A stretch of DNA of 64,000 nt from JAKAAZ01 sp963817855 (lineage in GTDB: Bacteria; Acidobacteriota; Terriglobia; Terriglobales; Acidobacteriaceae), in assembly GCA_963817855.1 (NCBI GenBank), contig CAWFQA010000004.1, forward strand, positions 372,001 through 436,000. The letters are read 5' to 3'. The position numbers and the translations under genes were made by a program. Under the pieces are notes generated by a model. That model searched no databases. It was not told where the DNA came from and saw only the letters and a program-made list of their open reading frames with translations. Of the stretch, positions 1 to 8,244 are shown in pieces (within the stretch, counting starts at the first letter, position 1; each line of letters begins with the position of its first letter).

Positions 1-2094
1 AACTTTATCTATGACGGCGATGCTCCGTTGGCGGAGCGACGGGCGCAGGCTCTCACCATCGATCAGGATCAATTGCGTGATCTGATGGGCGACGCGGACC
101 TGCGTGAGTTGCTGGATGCCGCCGCAATCGAAGAAGTGGAGGAGCAACTGCAGGCGCTCGCCGAAAATTATCGAGCGAAGAGTGTGGATGGTGTCCACGA
201 TCTGCTGCTGCGGTTGGGGGATCTCAGTCGCGCCGACCTTGTGCGTCGGACTGTTGGGTTGGACATAGACGCGGCTGCGGCGAAGTTGATTCGGGCGCGG
301 CGGGCCCTTGAAGTGCAACAACTCGGTGAAAAGCGGCTGATTGCCATCGAGGATGCAGCCAAGTTCCGCGATGCTTTCGGGATTCCATTGCCGCCGGGGG
401 TGCCGAAAGCATTCCTTGAGCCGGTAGTTGAGCCGCAGTTAGAGCTTCTAAAACGCTATGCACGTACGCACGCGCCGTTTACTGCCGATGAGGCTGCCAT
501 GCGCTTTGGATGGAATCCTCAAACGGTGCAAAGCCGGCTTCGTGCTTTGGTTCACGCAGGCCGTCTGGTGGAAGGCAATTTTCGGCCCGGTGGAATCCAT
601 CGCGAATGGTGCGATGCCGAGGTGTTGCGGACGATACGACGCAAGTCTCTTGCGCGATTGCGCAAGCAAGTGGAACCCGTCGAGCAGCAAACGCTGGCGC
701 GTATGGCGACTCACTGGCATGGATGTCTTCATCGTCGGCGCGGGTTGGACGCAGTGCTGGATGCGATTGACCAATTACAAGGGGCTCCTTTGGCGGCTTC
801 TGTGATCGAGCGGGAGATATTGCCGGCTCGCGTCGCGGGATATCAAACGAGCAACCTGGATACCTTGATCGGCGCCGGCGAAGTGGTGTGGTGCGGGGTC
901 GAGCCGATTGGCGAAACGGATGGGCGCATCGCGCTGTACCTTGCCGACAAGATCGCCGAACTGCACGCGCCGGCAACCGCGAAGCTGCTGACCGATCCCT
1001 CGGAGAATCCACTGGGCGAAAAGCAACAGCAAATCCTCGGATTGCTGGCGTCGCGCGGCGCAATGTTTTTTTCCAGTTTGCATGAAGCGCTCGGCGGAGG
1101 ATTTCCCGGTGAGACGATCGATGCGCTATGGGGTTTGGTATGGACCGGACGGGTCACGAATGACACGTTTCATGCGCTGCGCGCGTACATGGCGCGGCGA
1201 GCGACTACTCGGAGTCCTTCACGGCAGCATGTGCAGTCCAATTTTCGTTCGCGTCGTACGTTAGCGCCGAGTGCGCAAGGTCGCTGGACCCTTGTGGATG
1301 CCGCCGAGTCCGATCCGATGTCGCCGACACTTCGAAGCCACGCGGTTGCATTGCAGTTGCTGAAACGGCATGGCGTCGTTACTCGCGAGACCATGGGCCT
1401 GGAGAATATTGCGGGTGGTTTTAGCGCGGTATATGACGTGCTGAAGGCTCTTGAGGAAGCTGGCCGCGTGCGCCGCGGATATTTTGTGGCTGGGTTGGGT
1501 GGAGCACAATTTGCGCTGCCTTCCGCGATCGATTTGTTGCGCTCATTGCGATCCGATCGTACTCCAGAAAAATCTGAGATGCTGTGCCTGGTCGCGACCG
1601 ACCCGGCGAACCTTTATGGTTCAGTGTTGCGTTGGCCCTCCGCTCCAACCGTTGCGGAGGTCGCCGATTCAAGTCAGAACATGATGGAGAGCGAACCGGC
1701 AAGAGAAGGGAACACGCGAGTGTTGGCGAGAGCTGTGGGAGCTCGCGTCATTCTGCGAAATGGCGAACTTGCCGGCTATATGCGACGAAATAATCCGAAC
1801 CTGATTGTCTTCCTCCCTGCTGATGAACCGGATCGGAGCCATGCGGCTCGCGATCTGGCAAATTTTCTGGTCGAGCTGGGACAGCAGGATTTGCAGGTTC
1901 AGGGTTCGGGCCGCCCTGCAGGATTGCTGCTGGCAACTGTGAACGACGTTCCGATCGCGGAGCACTTTCTCGCTCGTTTTTTGTTAGACGCGGGCTTCCA
2001 CGCGTCACCGATGGGCTTCCATCTGCGCCGTGCGCTGCTGTCTCCAATAGTTAAGGAAACTGCGGCGACTCTGCCGTCGCGCGAGGTGCAATAG
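1..2094 (+). CDS. lhr: Lhr-type large ATP-dependent helicase, C-terminal part (truncated by window edge)
   Basis: This is the 3' end of a DEAD/DEAH-box helicase of the Lhr family, a superfamily 2 DNA-repair helicase. The frame is open from base 1. The codons before the TTG at 28 read NFIYDGDAPLAERRAQAL, a sequence typical of Lhr interiors, so that TTG is not a start and the gene begins outside the window. The motor domains (Walker A, DEAH) are therefore not visible. What remains, about 697 residues, corresponds to the DEAD/H-associated region and the long winged-helix-rich C-terminal extension, for example the helix-turn-helix-like stretch TADEAAMRFGWNPQTVQSRL. The stop is followed two bases later by the start of a Nei-like glycosylase, so the two are very likely one operon. 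Lhr and nei are also neighbours in mycobacteria (established knowledge), which supports a joint repair role. Confidence 0.85.
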   Translation, partial: NFIYDGDAPLAERRAQALTIDQDQLRDLMGDADLRELLDAAAIEEVEEQLQALAENYRAKSVDGVHDLLLRLGDLSRADLVRRTVGLDIDAAAAKLIRARRALEVQQLGEKRLIAIEDAAKFRDAFGIPLPPGVPKAFLEPVVEPQLELLKRYARTHAPFTADEAAMRFGWNPQTVQSRLRALVHAGRLVEGNFRPGGIHREWCDAEVLRTIRRKSLARLRKQVEPVEQQTLARMATHWHGCLHRRRGLDAVLDAIDQLQGAPLAASVIEREILPARVAGYQTSNLDTLIGAGEVVWCGVEPIGETDGRIALYLADKIAELHAPATAKLLTDPSENPLGEKQQQILGLLASRGAMFFSSLHEALGGGFPGETIDALWGLVWTGRVTNDTFHALRAYMARRATTRSPSRQHVQSNFRSRRTLAPSAQGRWTLVDAAESDPMSPTLRSHAVALQLLKRHGVVTRETMGLENIAGGFSAVYDVLKALEEAGRVRRGYFVAGLGGAQFALPSAIDLLRSLRSDRTPEKSEMLCLVATDPANLYGSVLRWPSAPTVAEVADSSQNMMESEPAREGNTRVLARAVGARVILRNGELAGYMRRNNPNLIVFLPADEPDRSHAARDLANFLVELGQQDLQVQGSGRPAGLLLATVNDVPIAEHFLARFLLDAGFHASPMGFHLRRALLSPIVKETAATLPSREVQ

Positions 2095-2096
2095 GA

Positions 2097-2930
2097 GTGC
2101 CAGAGGGAGACACCATATTTCGCTCGGCGCGTGCGTTGAACCGCGTGCTGGCAGGAAAAATCGTAACCCGATTTGAAACAGCTTATGCTCACCTGGCGAA
2201 CGTCGATGACGACAAGAAAATTTCTGGGCGTACCATCGAGCGGGTCGAACCGCGAGGCAAATGGTTGCTGATGTATTTCTCCGGCGATTTGATCCTGGTG
2301 ACGCACATGCGGATGAATGGGTCATGGCATCTTTATCGAGCAGGGGAGCGATGGCGGCGGCCACGGCGGGATATGCGTATTGTGATTGAGACCGCGGATT
2401 GGACGGCAGTGGGATTTGCCGTTCCCGTCGCGGAGTTTCATTCTGCGGCATCGTTGCTGCGAAAGACAATGATTCCTGCATTAGGTCCGGACTTGCTAGA
2501 GAAAGACTTTAACGTTGCCGGAGTCATCGCCACCATGCGCCAACATGCCGATGAGCAGATTGCCGAGGTCTTGCTGGAGCAGCGAGTGATGGCGGGAATT
2601 GGGAATGTCTACAAGTCTGAAACTTGTTTCATCTGCGGAGTGAACCCGTTCCGCGAGGCTCGGACGCTCGATGCCGGCCAACTCGAGCAGCTGGTTTTTG
2701 CGGCCAGGAAATTTCTCGCATTGAACGTTGCAGAAGACGCGGACGGAGAAATCTCAACCTACGCGGGGCTGCGACGCACCACTCGTACCGCCGACCAATC
2801 CGCGCGCTTATGGGTGTATGGGCGTCGCGGTAAACCCTGTCGGCGTTGTGGCACCTCCATCGAAATGCGCAAGCAGGGCGCGGGCGCACGAACCACCTTC
2901 TGGTGCCCATCCTGCCAGCCCATCCAATAA
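2097..2930 (+). CDS. nei: Fpg/Nei family DNA glycosylase (endonuclease VIII-like)
   Basis: Bifunctional base-excision-repair glycosylase/AP lyase of 277 residues, the usual family length. The GTG start at 2097 is fixed by the N-terminus MPEGDTIF: after Met removal, Pro2 is the catalytic nucleophile and Glu3 its partner. Further family marks are the conserved lysine in EPRGKWLL (around residue 57), the helix-two-turn-helix GIGNVYKSE (around residue 170), and a C-terminal zinc finger with the pairs CRRC and CPSC flanking a hairpin that carries the DNA-binding arginine (GARTTFWC). The MPEGDT start rather than MPELPE favours the Nei branch, which removes oxidised pyrimidines, over the Fpg branch, which removes 8-oxoguanine; substrate preference is inferred. 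It starts two bases after the lhr stop. Confidence 0.93.
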   Translation: MPEGDTIFRSARALNRVLAGKIVTRFETAYAHLANVDDDKKISGRTIERVEPRGKWLLMYFSGDLILVTHMRMNGSWHLYRAGERWRRPRRDMRIVIETADWTAVGFAVPVAEFHSAASLLRKTMIPALGPDLLEKDFNVAGVIATMRQHADEQIAEVLLEQRVMAGIGNVYKSETCFICGVNPFREARTLDAGQLEQLVFAARKFLALNVAEDADGEISTYAGLRRTTRTADQSARLWVYGRRGKPCRRCGTSIEMRKQGAGARTTFWCPSCQPIQ

Positions 2931-3235
2931 AAAGACCTCACTCGCACAGCCGACGCGTCGTGCGCCACTGTGACTGGAACACACAGCAGCTGCGACGCGG
3001 AGCTGCGAGTACTTTATGGCCTCGAGAACCATCCCGTCCGCGTTAACGAGCCGTTTCAGATGCTCAGACTGCTTGAGAACGATCGTGCCGAAACAGCTGT
3101 GGCGCATAGAAAATTCACTCGGAGCGCAAGAAGATTTGGGACCGGTTTTCCTCGGACATTTATCAAATGTTCTTGCGATCACCGCCAAAACACTGCATAA
3201 TCGTGACGAGAGACGGTACCTGCGAGCACTGATCT
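2931..3235. other. Intergenic region between nei and the MerR-TPR gene
   Basis: About 305 bases without a recognisable gene. Short open frames occur on both strands, but none has a good ribosome-binding site or family-like sequence. The only supported element is a promoter-like pair near its right end (3173-3201). I see no clear terminator hairpin after nei. Confidence 0.5.
3173..3201 (+). promoter_or_regulatory. Candidate sigma70-type promoter for the MerR-TPR gene
   Basis: TTGCGA (3173-3178) and CATAAT (3196-3201) are separated by exactly 17 bases and lie about 35 bases before the GTG start at 3236. They match the -35 consensus at 4 of 6 positions and the -10 consensus at 5 of 6. This is a pattern match only. 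Confidence 0.45.
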
Positions 3236-4120
3236 GTGACCCGATATAGCCGTCAAGATGTATTGCGAATCCTGCAAGTGTCCGCGCGCCAACTGCAAGG
3301 TTGGGAGCGGGCTGGGCTAGTCGATTCTCTCGAAACCTACACCTTTCAGCAGCTTTCCCAACTAAGGAAACTTCGCCTTCTGTCGCTGCAGCGGATTAAA
3401 AGCTCGCGCATTTCTGCGTCTGTCGCAGCCATGCAGCGAGTTTCCGGAATGAGCAACCCCCTGCTGGAAGCCGGCATGGTATACGGCGGCAGCCGAGTTG
3501 TTTTTCGTCACGAGGGAGCGATTGTCGATCCGCTGTCGAGGCAGTTGGTCTTCGATTTCGAGGGCCGGAGTCCGGAGAGTGTCTGTACCGTCGTTGGGGA
3601 AGTCGCGCATCAGCGTTTCCGGGAATCACAGGCGGCGGAGCTTTTTTATGAAGCGGTGCGGATGGAAGATGAGCAGGGTTTGCTGGGGCGCGTGATCGAG
3701 CTGTATCAACATGCGATCGAACTGCATCCCGGCCATGCGGCTGCGTTGATTAATCTGGGGACAATCTATTACAACCAGCGGCAATATCAACAAGCGGAAC
3801 AGGTCTATCGGCGAGCCACCGAGGCCGACCCGAACTATGCGCTGGCATTTTTCGATCTGGGCAATGCGCTCGACGAACTACAGCGCCTGACCGAAGCAAT
3901 TGACGCCTATAAAGCCGCTATCCGAATCATCCCAAGGTACGCGGACGCACACTACAACCTGGCGCTGGCATATGAGCGCATCGGGGAGCATCGCCGCGCT
4001 TTGCCACACTGGATGACTTACAGCCGGCTGGATCCGAGCGGACCGTGGTCGAACCATGCGCGCGGACAGGCTCGGCGACTCATTGAGGCCGACCATCTAT
4101 TTATCGTCTTCCGTCGCTAG
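3236..4120 (+). CDS. MerR-type helix-turn-helix protein with C-terminal TPR repeats
   Basis: 294-residue cytoplasmic protein. Residues 1-70 resemble a MerR winged helix (YSRQDVLRILQVSARQLQGW, then a second helix pair rich in Leu, Arg and Gln). Residues about 140-270 hold at least three tetratricopeptide repeats, seen in AALINLGTIYYNQRQYQQAE, ALAFFDLGNALDELQRLTEA and ADAHYNLALAYERIGEHRRA. The combination suggests a DNA-binding regulator whose ligand or partner is sensed by a protein-interaction domain rather than a small-molecule pocket. The MerR part does not show an obvious metal or drug-binding C-terminal segment. GTG start; a promoter-like element lies just upstream. The target genes cannot be told from the sequence. 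Similar MerR-TPR proteins occur in Acidobacteriota (from memory). Confidence 0.8.
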   Translation: MTRYSRQDVLRILQVSARQLQGWERAGLVDSLETYTFQQLSQLRKLRLLSLQRIKSSRISASVAAMQRVSGMSNPLLEAGMVYGGSRVVFRHEGAIVDPLSRQLVFDFEGRSPESVCTVVGEVAHQRFRESQAAELFYEAVRMEDEQGLLGRVIELYQHAIELHPGHAAALINLGTIYYNQRQYQQAEQVYRRATEADPNYALAFFDLGNALDELQRLTEAIDAYKAAIRIIPRYADAHYNLALAYERIGEHRRALPHWMTYSRLDPSGPWSNHARGQARRLIEADHLFIVFRR

Positions 4121-4132
4121 ACGCAGCTGTCA

Positions 4133-4858
4133 TTATGCCGAATGCGAATCGGCTTGCTGCAATCGCCAAATCAGATACGGCACGGCTGTCATAGACAGAA
4201 GGATCAGGGAATGCAGCAAGCCGTAAGGATTGCCCTGGACGATCGGCGCCAGTGTAAAGCCCATGCTGACATGCGCAAGTTCTCCAGGTGCTACGGGCGG
4301 ATGGGTGTGCACCTGCCCTGTACCGCCCAGGAAAGCGATGAGAACCAAACCGACGAGAGGCCAGATCGCTTTCAATCGTTGGCGAATGGCAACCAGCCCA
4401 ATGCCCCAACCGACAAGTACCGGCGCGAAGAAATAGATCGACCTGCCAATTTGAAAATAGATATTCGCAAAATCGAATAGTCGGTAGTGTCTCGTGCCAA
4501 ATGGAGTCACGGCTCCGGGGAGGAATATATTCCACCCGGACCACAGGATGAACAAGGCAACGGCCCACTCTGCTGCTAGAACCAATGCGGGTGCCAGGCT
4601 GAACATCGCCCAAGGTGCACGAGCACACCAGGATTGGAATTGGCGCTGCTCGATCATCGCTGTGGCCAGGTCATCCATGCTTCCGAGCCGGGAAAAGGCC
4701 GCCGATTCTGCGTCTGCTGCACTGTGTCCCGCACGCACCTCTTCTGTCTTCAAATCTGCCAAATGGTCGCTGAGCTCGCCCACGTACCTGCGCACATGTC
4801 TTGGCGCGACGCCGGCGCGCAGCAATCGTTCGCGCAGTTCATGAAATGGCTTTGGCAT
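4133..4858 (-). CDS. Membrane protein with N-terminal HAAS/permease-prefix-like domain, PadR partner
   Basis: 241 residues. The N-terminal ~75 residues form a charged helical domain (HELRERLLRAGVAPRHVRRY, then ADAESAAFSRLGSMDDLATA). This is the layout of the HAAS/'permease prefix' cytosolic domain that often follows PadR regulators. The rest contains about four hydrophobic segments (around residues 80-105, 125-150, 160-180 and 205-230) with no enzymatic motif. Its start overlaps the end of the padR gene by 20 bases on the same strand, so the two are co-transcribed and probably translationally coupled. The inferred role is membrane-associated sensing or stress response under PadR control; no substrate can be proposed. 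Confidence 0.78.
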   Translation of the reverse strand: MPKPFHELRERLLRAGVAPRHVRRYVGELSDHLADLKTEEVRAGHSAADAESAAFSRLGSMDDLATAMIEQRQFQSWCARAPWAMFSLAPALVLAAEWAVALFILWSGWNIFLPGAVTPFGTRHYRLFDFANIYFQIGRSIYFFAPVLVGWGIGLVAIRQRLKAIWPLVGLVLIAFLGGTGQVHTHPPVAPGELAHVSMGFTLAPIVQGNPYGLLHSLILLSMTAVPYLIWRLQQADSHSA

Positions 4859-5198
4859 GTTGTCCTCCCGTTAGCATGGTTTGAATCGCTGTCGCTAGGT
4901 TGTTCCAGGTTTGGGACAGATTGACCAGCCTGCGCGAACCCGCGGCTGTAACGGAATAATAGATTCGCCTTCGCCCCTTGACCGTTTTGCGCCGGGATCG
5001 GAGGGCTCCGTCCTGCTCCAGACCATGCAGTACCGGATAGACCACTCCTTCTCCGATGGCAATCACAGCATCGGTGCGTTCGCGGATGGCCTGCACGATT
5101 TCATAGCCGTACATCTCCTCTTGCTGCAGGAGTCGAAGGATCAGAAGTTCGGGAACGCCATTCATGAAATTCGGATTGGTTTCTCGTGCCCTCATCAT
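4839..5198 (-). CDS. PadR-family transcriptional regulator
   Basis: 119 residues, typical of the short PadR-s1 class. The winged helix is clear: LLILRLLQQEEMYGYEIVQ, followed by IGEGVVYPVLHGLEQDGAL (recognition helix) and the wing RRKTVKGRRRIYYSVTAAG. A C-terminal helix for dimerisation follows. Two adjacent ATG codons are possible starts (5198 or 5195). GAGG lies about 12 bases upstream of the first. PadR proteins usually repress their own operon; an ATCATGAT palindrome sits immediately upstream of the start. The downstream gene overlaps by 20 bases and encodes the cognate membrane protein. Confidence 0.93.
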   Translation of the reverse strand: MMRARETNPNFMNGVPELLILRLLQQEEMYGYEIVQAIRERTDAVIAIGEGVVYPVLHGLEQDGALRSRRKTVKGRRRIYYSVTAAGSRRLVNLSQTWNNLATAIQTMLTGGQHAKAIS

Positions 5199-5200
5199 GG

Positions 5201-5208
5201 ATCATGAT
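5201..5208. promoter_or_regulatory. Candidate PadR operator palindrome
   Basis: ATCATGAT is a perfect 8-base palindrome two bases upstream of the padR start codon, in the leader of the gene. PadR regulators commonly bind AT-containing inverted repeats in their own promoter. The match is short, so this is weak. Confidence 0.2.
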
Positions 5209-5338
5209 ACCTCGTAGTTCAATGTATTGCAATCCTGTTTTTACGATTGCCAGTCAAGCTCGAAATATCGGCACTGTCACCGACTCATAGGCGAACCTGG
5301 AGTGCGCACGATGTGGCAGTGCCCGGACCGGTGTTGGC

Positions 5339-6841
5339 ATGCTTGCTAAAATTGAATCTGTCATGCCAGCCACCTCGACTCTTTCTCCTGAAGTTCTTGC
5401 GAAATATGAGCCGGTCATCGGCTTGGAAGTGCATGTCCAACTGCTGACGGAAACGAAGGCATTTTGCGGCTGTTCGAGTCGCTTTGGCTCCGCGCCCAAC
5501 ACGCAGGTGTGCCCGGTTTGCCTGGGATTGCCCGGCGCTCTGCCGGTTTTGAACCGGCGTGCGGTGGAATTTGCGACGCTGGCCGCGATGGCGCTGCATT
5601 GCGAGATCAAGGAAACCTCGATCTTTGCGCGCAAAAACTATTTCTACCCTGACCTGCCGAAGGGCTATCAGATTTCTCAATTCGACAAGCCGCTGGGTGA
5701 ACACGGCTGGATCGATGTGCCAGCGTCGGCAGGGGGGACCAAGCGCATTGGCATCACGCGGCTGCACATGGAAGAGGACGCGGGCAAGAGCATGCACGAA
5801 GGGTTCCACGATTCGCGCGAGAGAACATACATTGACCTGAATCGATGTGGCACGCCGCTGGTGGAAATTGTCAGCGAGCCCGACATTCGCTCCGCCGAGG
5901 AAGCCTACGAATATCTGACCCTCATCAAGGAGATTCTGCTGTACACGGCTGTGAGCGATTGCAATATGGAAGAGGGCTCGCTGCGTTGTGATGCCAACGT
6001 CAGCGTGCGATTGAAGGGTGCGGAGAAATTCGGCACCAAGGCGGAAGTGAAAAATGTAAACAGCTTTCGCTTCGTTCGCGCCGCGCTGGAATATGAAATC
6101 GAGCGGCAGGTAGAAGTGATCGAGGGGGGCGGGCGCGTGGTGCAGGAGTCGCGGCTCTATAACTCCGCCGAAGGCCGCACCTACTCGATGCGCTCGAAGG
6201 AGCAGGCGCACGATTACCGGTATTTTCCCGATCCGGACCTGCCGCCGCTCGTGGTCAGTCCAGCCTGGCAGGAAGAGATTCGCGCCACTATGCCTGAATT
6301 GCCGGAAGCGCGCCGCGAACGCATGATTGCGGAGTACGAAATTACTGCACAGGACGCGCAGGTGCTGACCAGCAGCCGCGCCTTCGCCGATCAGTTTGAG
6401 CAAGCGGCTAAGGCGGCGAAAAGTCCAAAGCGCGTGGCTAACCTGGTGCAAGGCGAACTGCTAGGACGGTTGAGAGCAGCGGGATTAGAACTAGCGCAAT
6501 CGCCCATCTCCATGCAGGGAATTGCACAAGCGGCAGATCTGGCGGAAAGCGGTGCGGTTTCCAGCAAGATGCTGAAGCAACTCTTCGACCGATGCTTCGA
6601 GACGGGCGAGGATTTTGCAGTCGTGTACGAACGCGAGAAGCCGCAACAAATCAGCGATTCCGGCGCACTCGAAAAGATGATCGACGAGGTAATCGCCGCC
6701 AATCCGAAGCAGGTGGAGCAATACCGCAGCGGCAAAAAGACGGTATCTGCATTCTTCGTCGGTCAGGTGATGAAACTGTCCAAAGGGCAGGCCAATCCCG
6801 CTCTGCTGAATGAGCTGGTCACAAGGAAACTGGATGGCTGA
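5339..6841 (+). CDS. gatB: Aspartyl/glutamyl-tRNA(Asn/Gln) amidotransferase subunit B
   Basis: 500-residue GatB, the tRNA-binding and kinase-like subunit of GatCAB, which converts Glu-tRNA(Gln) or Asp-tRNA(Asn) to the amidated forms. Visible family marks are EPVIGLEVHVQL (around residue 24), the zinc-site cysteines in CGCSS and CPVCLGLPG, KNYFYPDLPKGYQISQ, HMEEDAGKS and EIVSEPDIRS. The helical GatB/YqeY tail domain ends the protein. gatA and gatC are not in the window, so the operon is split. Two starts are possible (5339 or the internal ATG at 5363); neither has a strong ribosome-binding site. The next gene starts inside its last codons. Confidence 0.96.
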   Translation: MLAKIESVMPATSTLSPEVLAKYEPVIGLEVHVQLLTETKAFCGCSSRFGSAPNTQVCPVCLGLPGALPVLNRRAVEFATLAAMALHCEIKETSIFARKNYFYPDLPKGYQISQFDKPLGEHGWIDVPASAGGTKRIGITRLHMEEDAGKSMHEGFHDSRERTYIDLNRCGTPLVEIVSEPDIRSAEEAYEYLTLIKEILLYTAVSDCNMEEGSLRCDANVSVRLKGAEKFGTKAEVKNVNSFRFVRAALEYEIERQVEVIEGGGRVVQESRLYNSAEGRTYSMRSKEQAHDYRYFPDPDLPPLVVSPAWQEEIRATMPELPEARRERMIAEYEITAQDAQVLTSSRAFADQFEQAAKAAKSPKRVANLVQGELLGRLRAAGLELAQSPISMQGIAQAADLAESGAVSSKMLKQLFDRCFETGEDFAVVYEREKPQQISDSGALEKMIDEVIAANPKQVEQYRSGKKTVSAFFVGQVMKLSKGQANPALLNELVTRKLDG

Positions 6842-7292
6842 GAGTTCGACAAAAGCGGAAGTGAGGGAAGTGGTCGCGGCAGATACGGAGCGAACCTATG
6901 CAGCGTTTTGCGTGCTGCGCGAGGGGCGTCCAGTGATGGCAAGCATCCACAGCTTCACGGATTGGGTGAACCAGCACCAGCGCCCGGAGGGCTATCGTGT
7001 CGTTGGCGCGTTTCTGCCGGGAGAGGCAGATGCCGTGGCGGCTGCTGGCTTTCGGGTTCTCCACCAGCTTTCGAAAGCGCGTTTTCTTTACGTGGACGAC
7101 CTGGTCACGCTGCCGACTCATCGTTCCAGCGGATATGCCGGGATGGTTTTCGATTGGTTAGTTCAGGAGGCTCGCCGCCAGAACTGCGAGCAACTGCATC
7201 TCGACTCGGGACACCAGCGCTTCGATGCGCATCGCTTCTACTTGAAGCGCGGCATGATCATGAACGCTCATCATTTCAGCATGAATGTGTGA
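6834..7292 (+). CDS. GNAT-family N-acetyltransferase
   Basis: 152-residue acetyltransferase of the GNAT fold. The central part VDDLVTLPTHRSSGYAG contains the acetyl-CoA-binding R/Q-x-x-G-x-G/A-like motif (HRSSGYAG). It is followed by the helix MVFDWLVQEARRQNCEQ and the terminal strand and aromatic region LHLDSGHQRFDAHRFYLKRG. The start is placed at ATG 6834 because AGGA lies 6-7 bases upstream; an upstream TTG-initiated reading is possible but less likely. It overlaps the end of gatB by 8 bases, suggesting translational coupling. The substrate is unknown. Confidence 0.85.
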   Translation: MAESSTKAEVREVVAADTERTYAAFCVLREGRPVMASIHSFTDWVNQHQRPEGYRVVGAFLPGEADAVAAAGFRVLHQLSKARFLYVDDLVTLPTHRSSGYAGMVFDWLVQEARRQNCEQLHLDSGHQRFDAHRFYLKRGMIMNAHHFSMNV

Positions 7293-7307
7293 TCGGGAAC
7301 AGGGATC

Positions 7308-7388
7308 TCACCAATTCATTGACTCAGAAAATAGAAAATTCTTCGGCCATTCGGTGTAATAGCAGTGTTCGCGCGACGTGCTGCTGAG
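7308..7388 (-). pseudogene. Remnant: C-terminal tail of a duplicated DinB-like gene
   Basis: Read on the minus strand, this segment gives LSSTSREHCYYTEWPKNFLF and then SESMNW and a TGA stop. The intact DinB protein 360 bases away ends LSSLLREAGYKTDWPKDFLF SEAIE. The DNA behind it is a 31-base near-repeat (7325-7355 against 7761-7791, 28 of 31 identical). Upstream of 7388 the similarity fades quickly (R-N-L-N-L against R-H-W-A-Q-L). It is thus the surviving end of a tandem copy, with the small membrane gene lying between the two copies. Too short and without a start to be functional. Confidence 0.75.
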
Positions 7389-7428
7389 GTTGAGATTGCG
7401 GGGACCGTTGGAATCTTTCTACAGCATC

Positions 7429-7641
7429 CTATACAGCTTCATCCGCATTCCGTTTCCCGAGGACGTCGATCGCCAGCGGAATGGTCGTGATTGCCCCCAC
7501 AAAAACGAGGGCCCACCCGGCCGCCTTCCGCTGATCGTCGTCGAGTCTGGTAGAAAGCAGAAGTCCGATCCCAACACCCAGCGCAACGCGCGTACCTGCA
7601 AGCAACATGATTTCAGCAAGTGTGAACTTACGTTCGAACAT
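7429..7641 (-). CDS. Small two-helix membrane protein, function unknown
   Basis: 70 residues: a short charged N-terminus (MFERKFT), a first hydrophobic segment (about residues 9-29, ending in a GVGIGLLL stretch), a charged turn LDDDQRKAAG, and a second hydrophobic segment (AGWALVFVGAITTIPLAIDV). The even helix-turn-helix pattern and the glycine-rich helix argue for a real inner-membrane protein rather than a chance frame. It lies between DinB and its remnant copy on the same strand. No enzymatic residues are visible. Confidence 0.7.
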   Translation of the reverse strand: MFERKFTLAEIMLLAGTRVALGVGIGLLLSTRLDDDQRKAAGWALVFVGAITTIPLAIDVLGKRNADEAV

Positions 7642-7746
7642 GCCTTCAATCTACTCGCTTTCCCTCATTGGCGTTGCACAAGTAAACGATCGTGCGACGT
7701 GATTGGCCGAGAGGTATCGGTGCGCCGCATTCCCAGCGATTTTCGG

Positions 7747-8244
7747 CTACTCTATTGCCTCGGAAAATAGAAAATCCTTCGGCCAGTCGGTTTTGTAGCC
7801 CGCTTCCCGCAGCAGACTACTCAACTGCGCCCAATGACGCATGGAATGTAGTTGGATATGGGTAAACAGTTTGCGGCGCGAGGCATGCAGCGTTCCCGCG
7901 GAAACAGTTTGCAGCGGGATGACTTCAAGCAATGCAGCATCGTTGGCGGTTGAAAGAAAGTTGTGCAGATTCAGTCTCGCTTGCGCATGGACGGCCATTA
8001 AGTCGTCCAATGAGCCAACAGGAATTGCGTCGTAGGACGTCACTTCTTCGCCGAGGAGCCGTTGTGAATGACGCAATTCCACCGCAAAGATGTGTTTCAG
8101 CAGCCCGCGAACCGTGTCGCTCTTGTAGATCGAGCAGGGAACATCAAGCGCGGCAGGATGATTTGCGAACCATGCCTGCCATTTTTCCGTGGCGGCTTCA
8201 TTGTCCACCAGCAACTCTTCCAGCGTGATCGCCGCTATTGTCAT
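7747..8244 (-). CDS. DinB-like four-helix-bundle protein
   Basis: 165 residues with the DinB/YfiT-like four-helix pattern. Putative metal ligands are the histidines in LLKHIFAVELRHSQ (around residues 48-58) and in FTHIQLHSMRHWAQL (around residues 128-140), in the usual order for the superfamily. Members bind a divalent metal and include thiol-transferases (bacillithiol, mycothiol), but the substrate of this one cannot be read from the sequence. Its ATG overlaps the purD stop (ATGA, 8241-8244), so it is coupled to purD. A degenerate copy of its C-terminal end lies downstream at 7308-7388. Confidence 0.85.
   Translation of the reverse strand: MTIAAITLEELLVDNEAATEKWQAWFANHPAALDVPCSIYKSDTVRGLLKHIFAVELRHSQRLLGEEVTSYDAIPVGSLDDLMAVHAQARLNLHNFLSTANDAALLEVIPLQTVSAGTLHASRRKLFTHIQLHSMRHWAQLSSLLREAGYKTDWPKDFLFSEAIE

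Noticed and set aside
28..30. TTG at 28 as the start of the first gene
   Set aside because: The in-frame codons before it continue the Lhr sequence to base 1, so the gene is cut by the window.
5285..6451. Long minus-strand frame of 388 codons
   Set aside because: Lies entirely antisense to gatB, whose protein is fully conserved; composition is that of a shadow frame and no family is recognisable.
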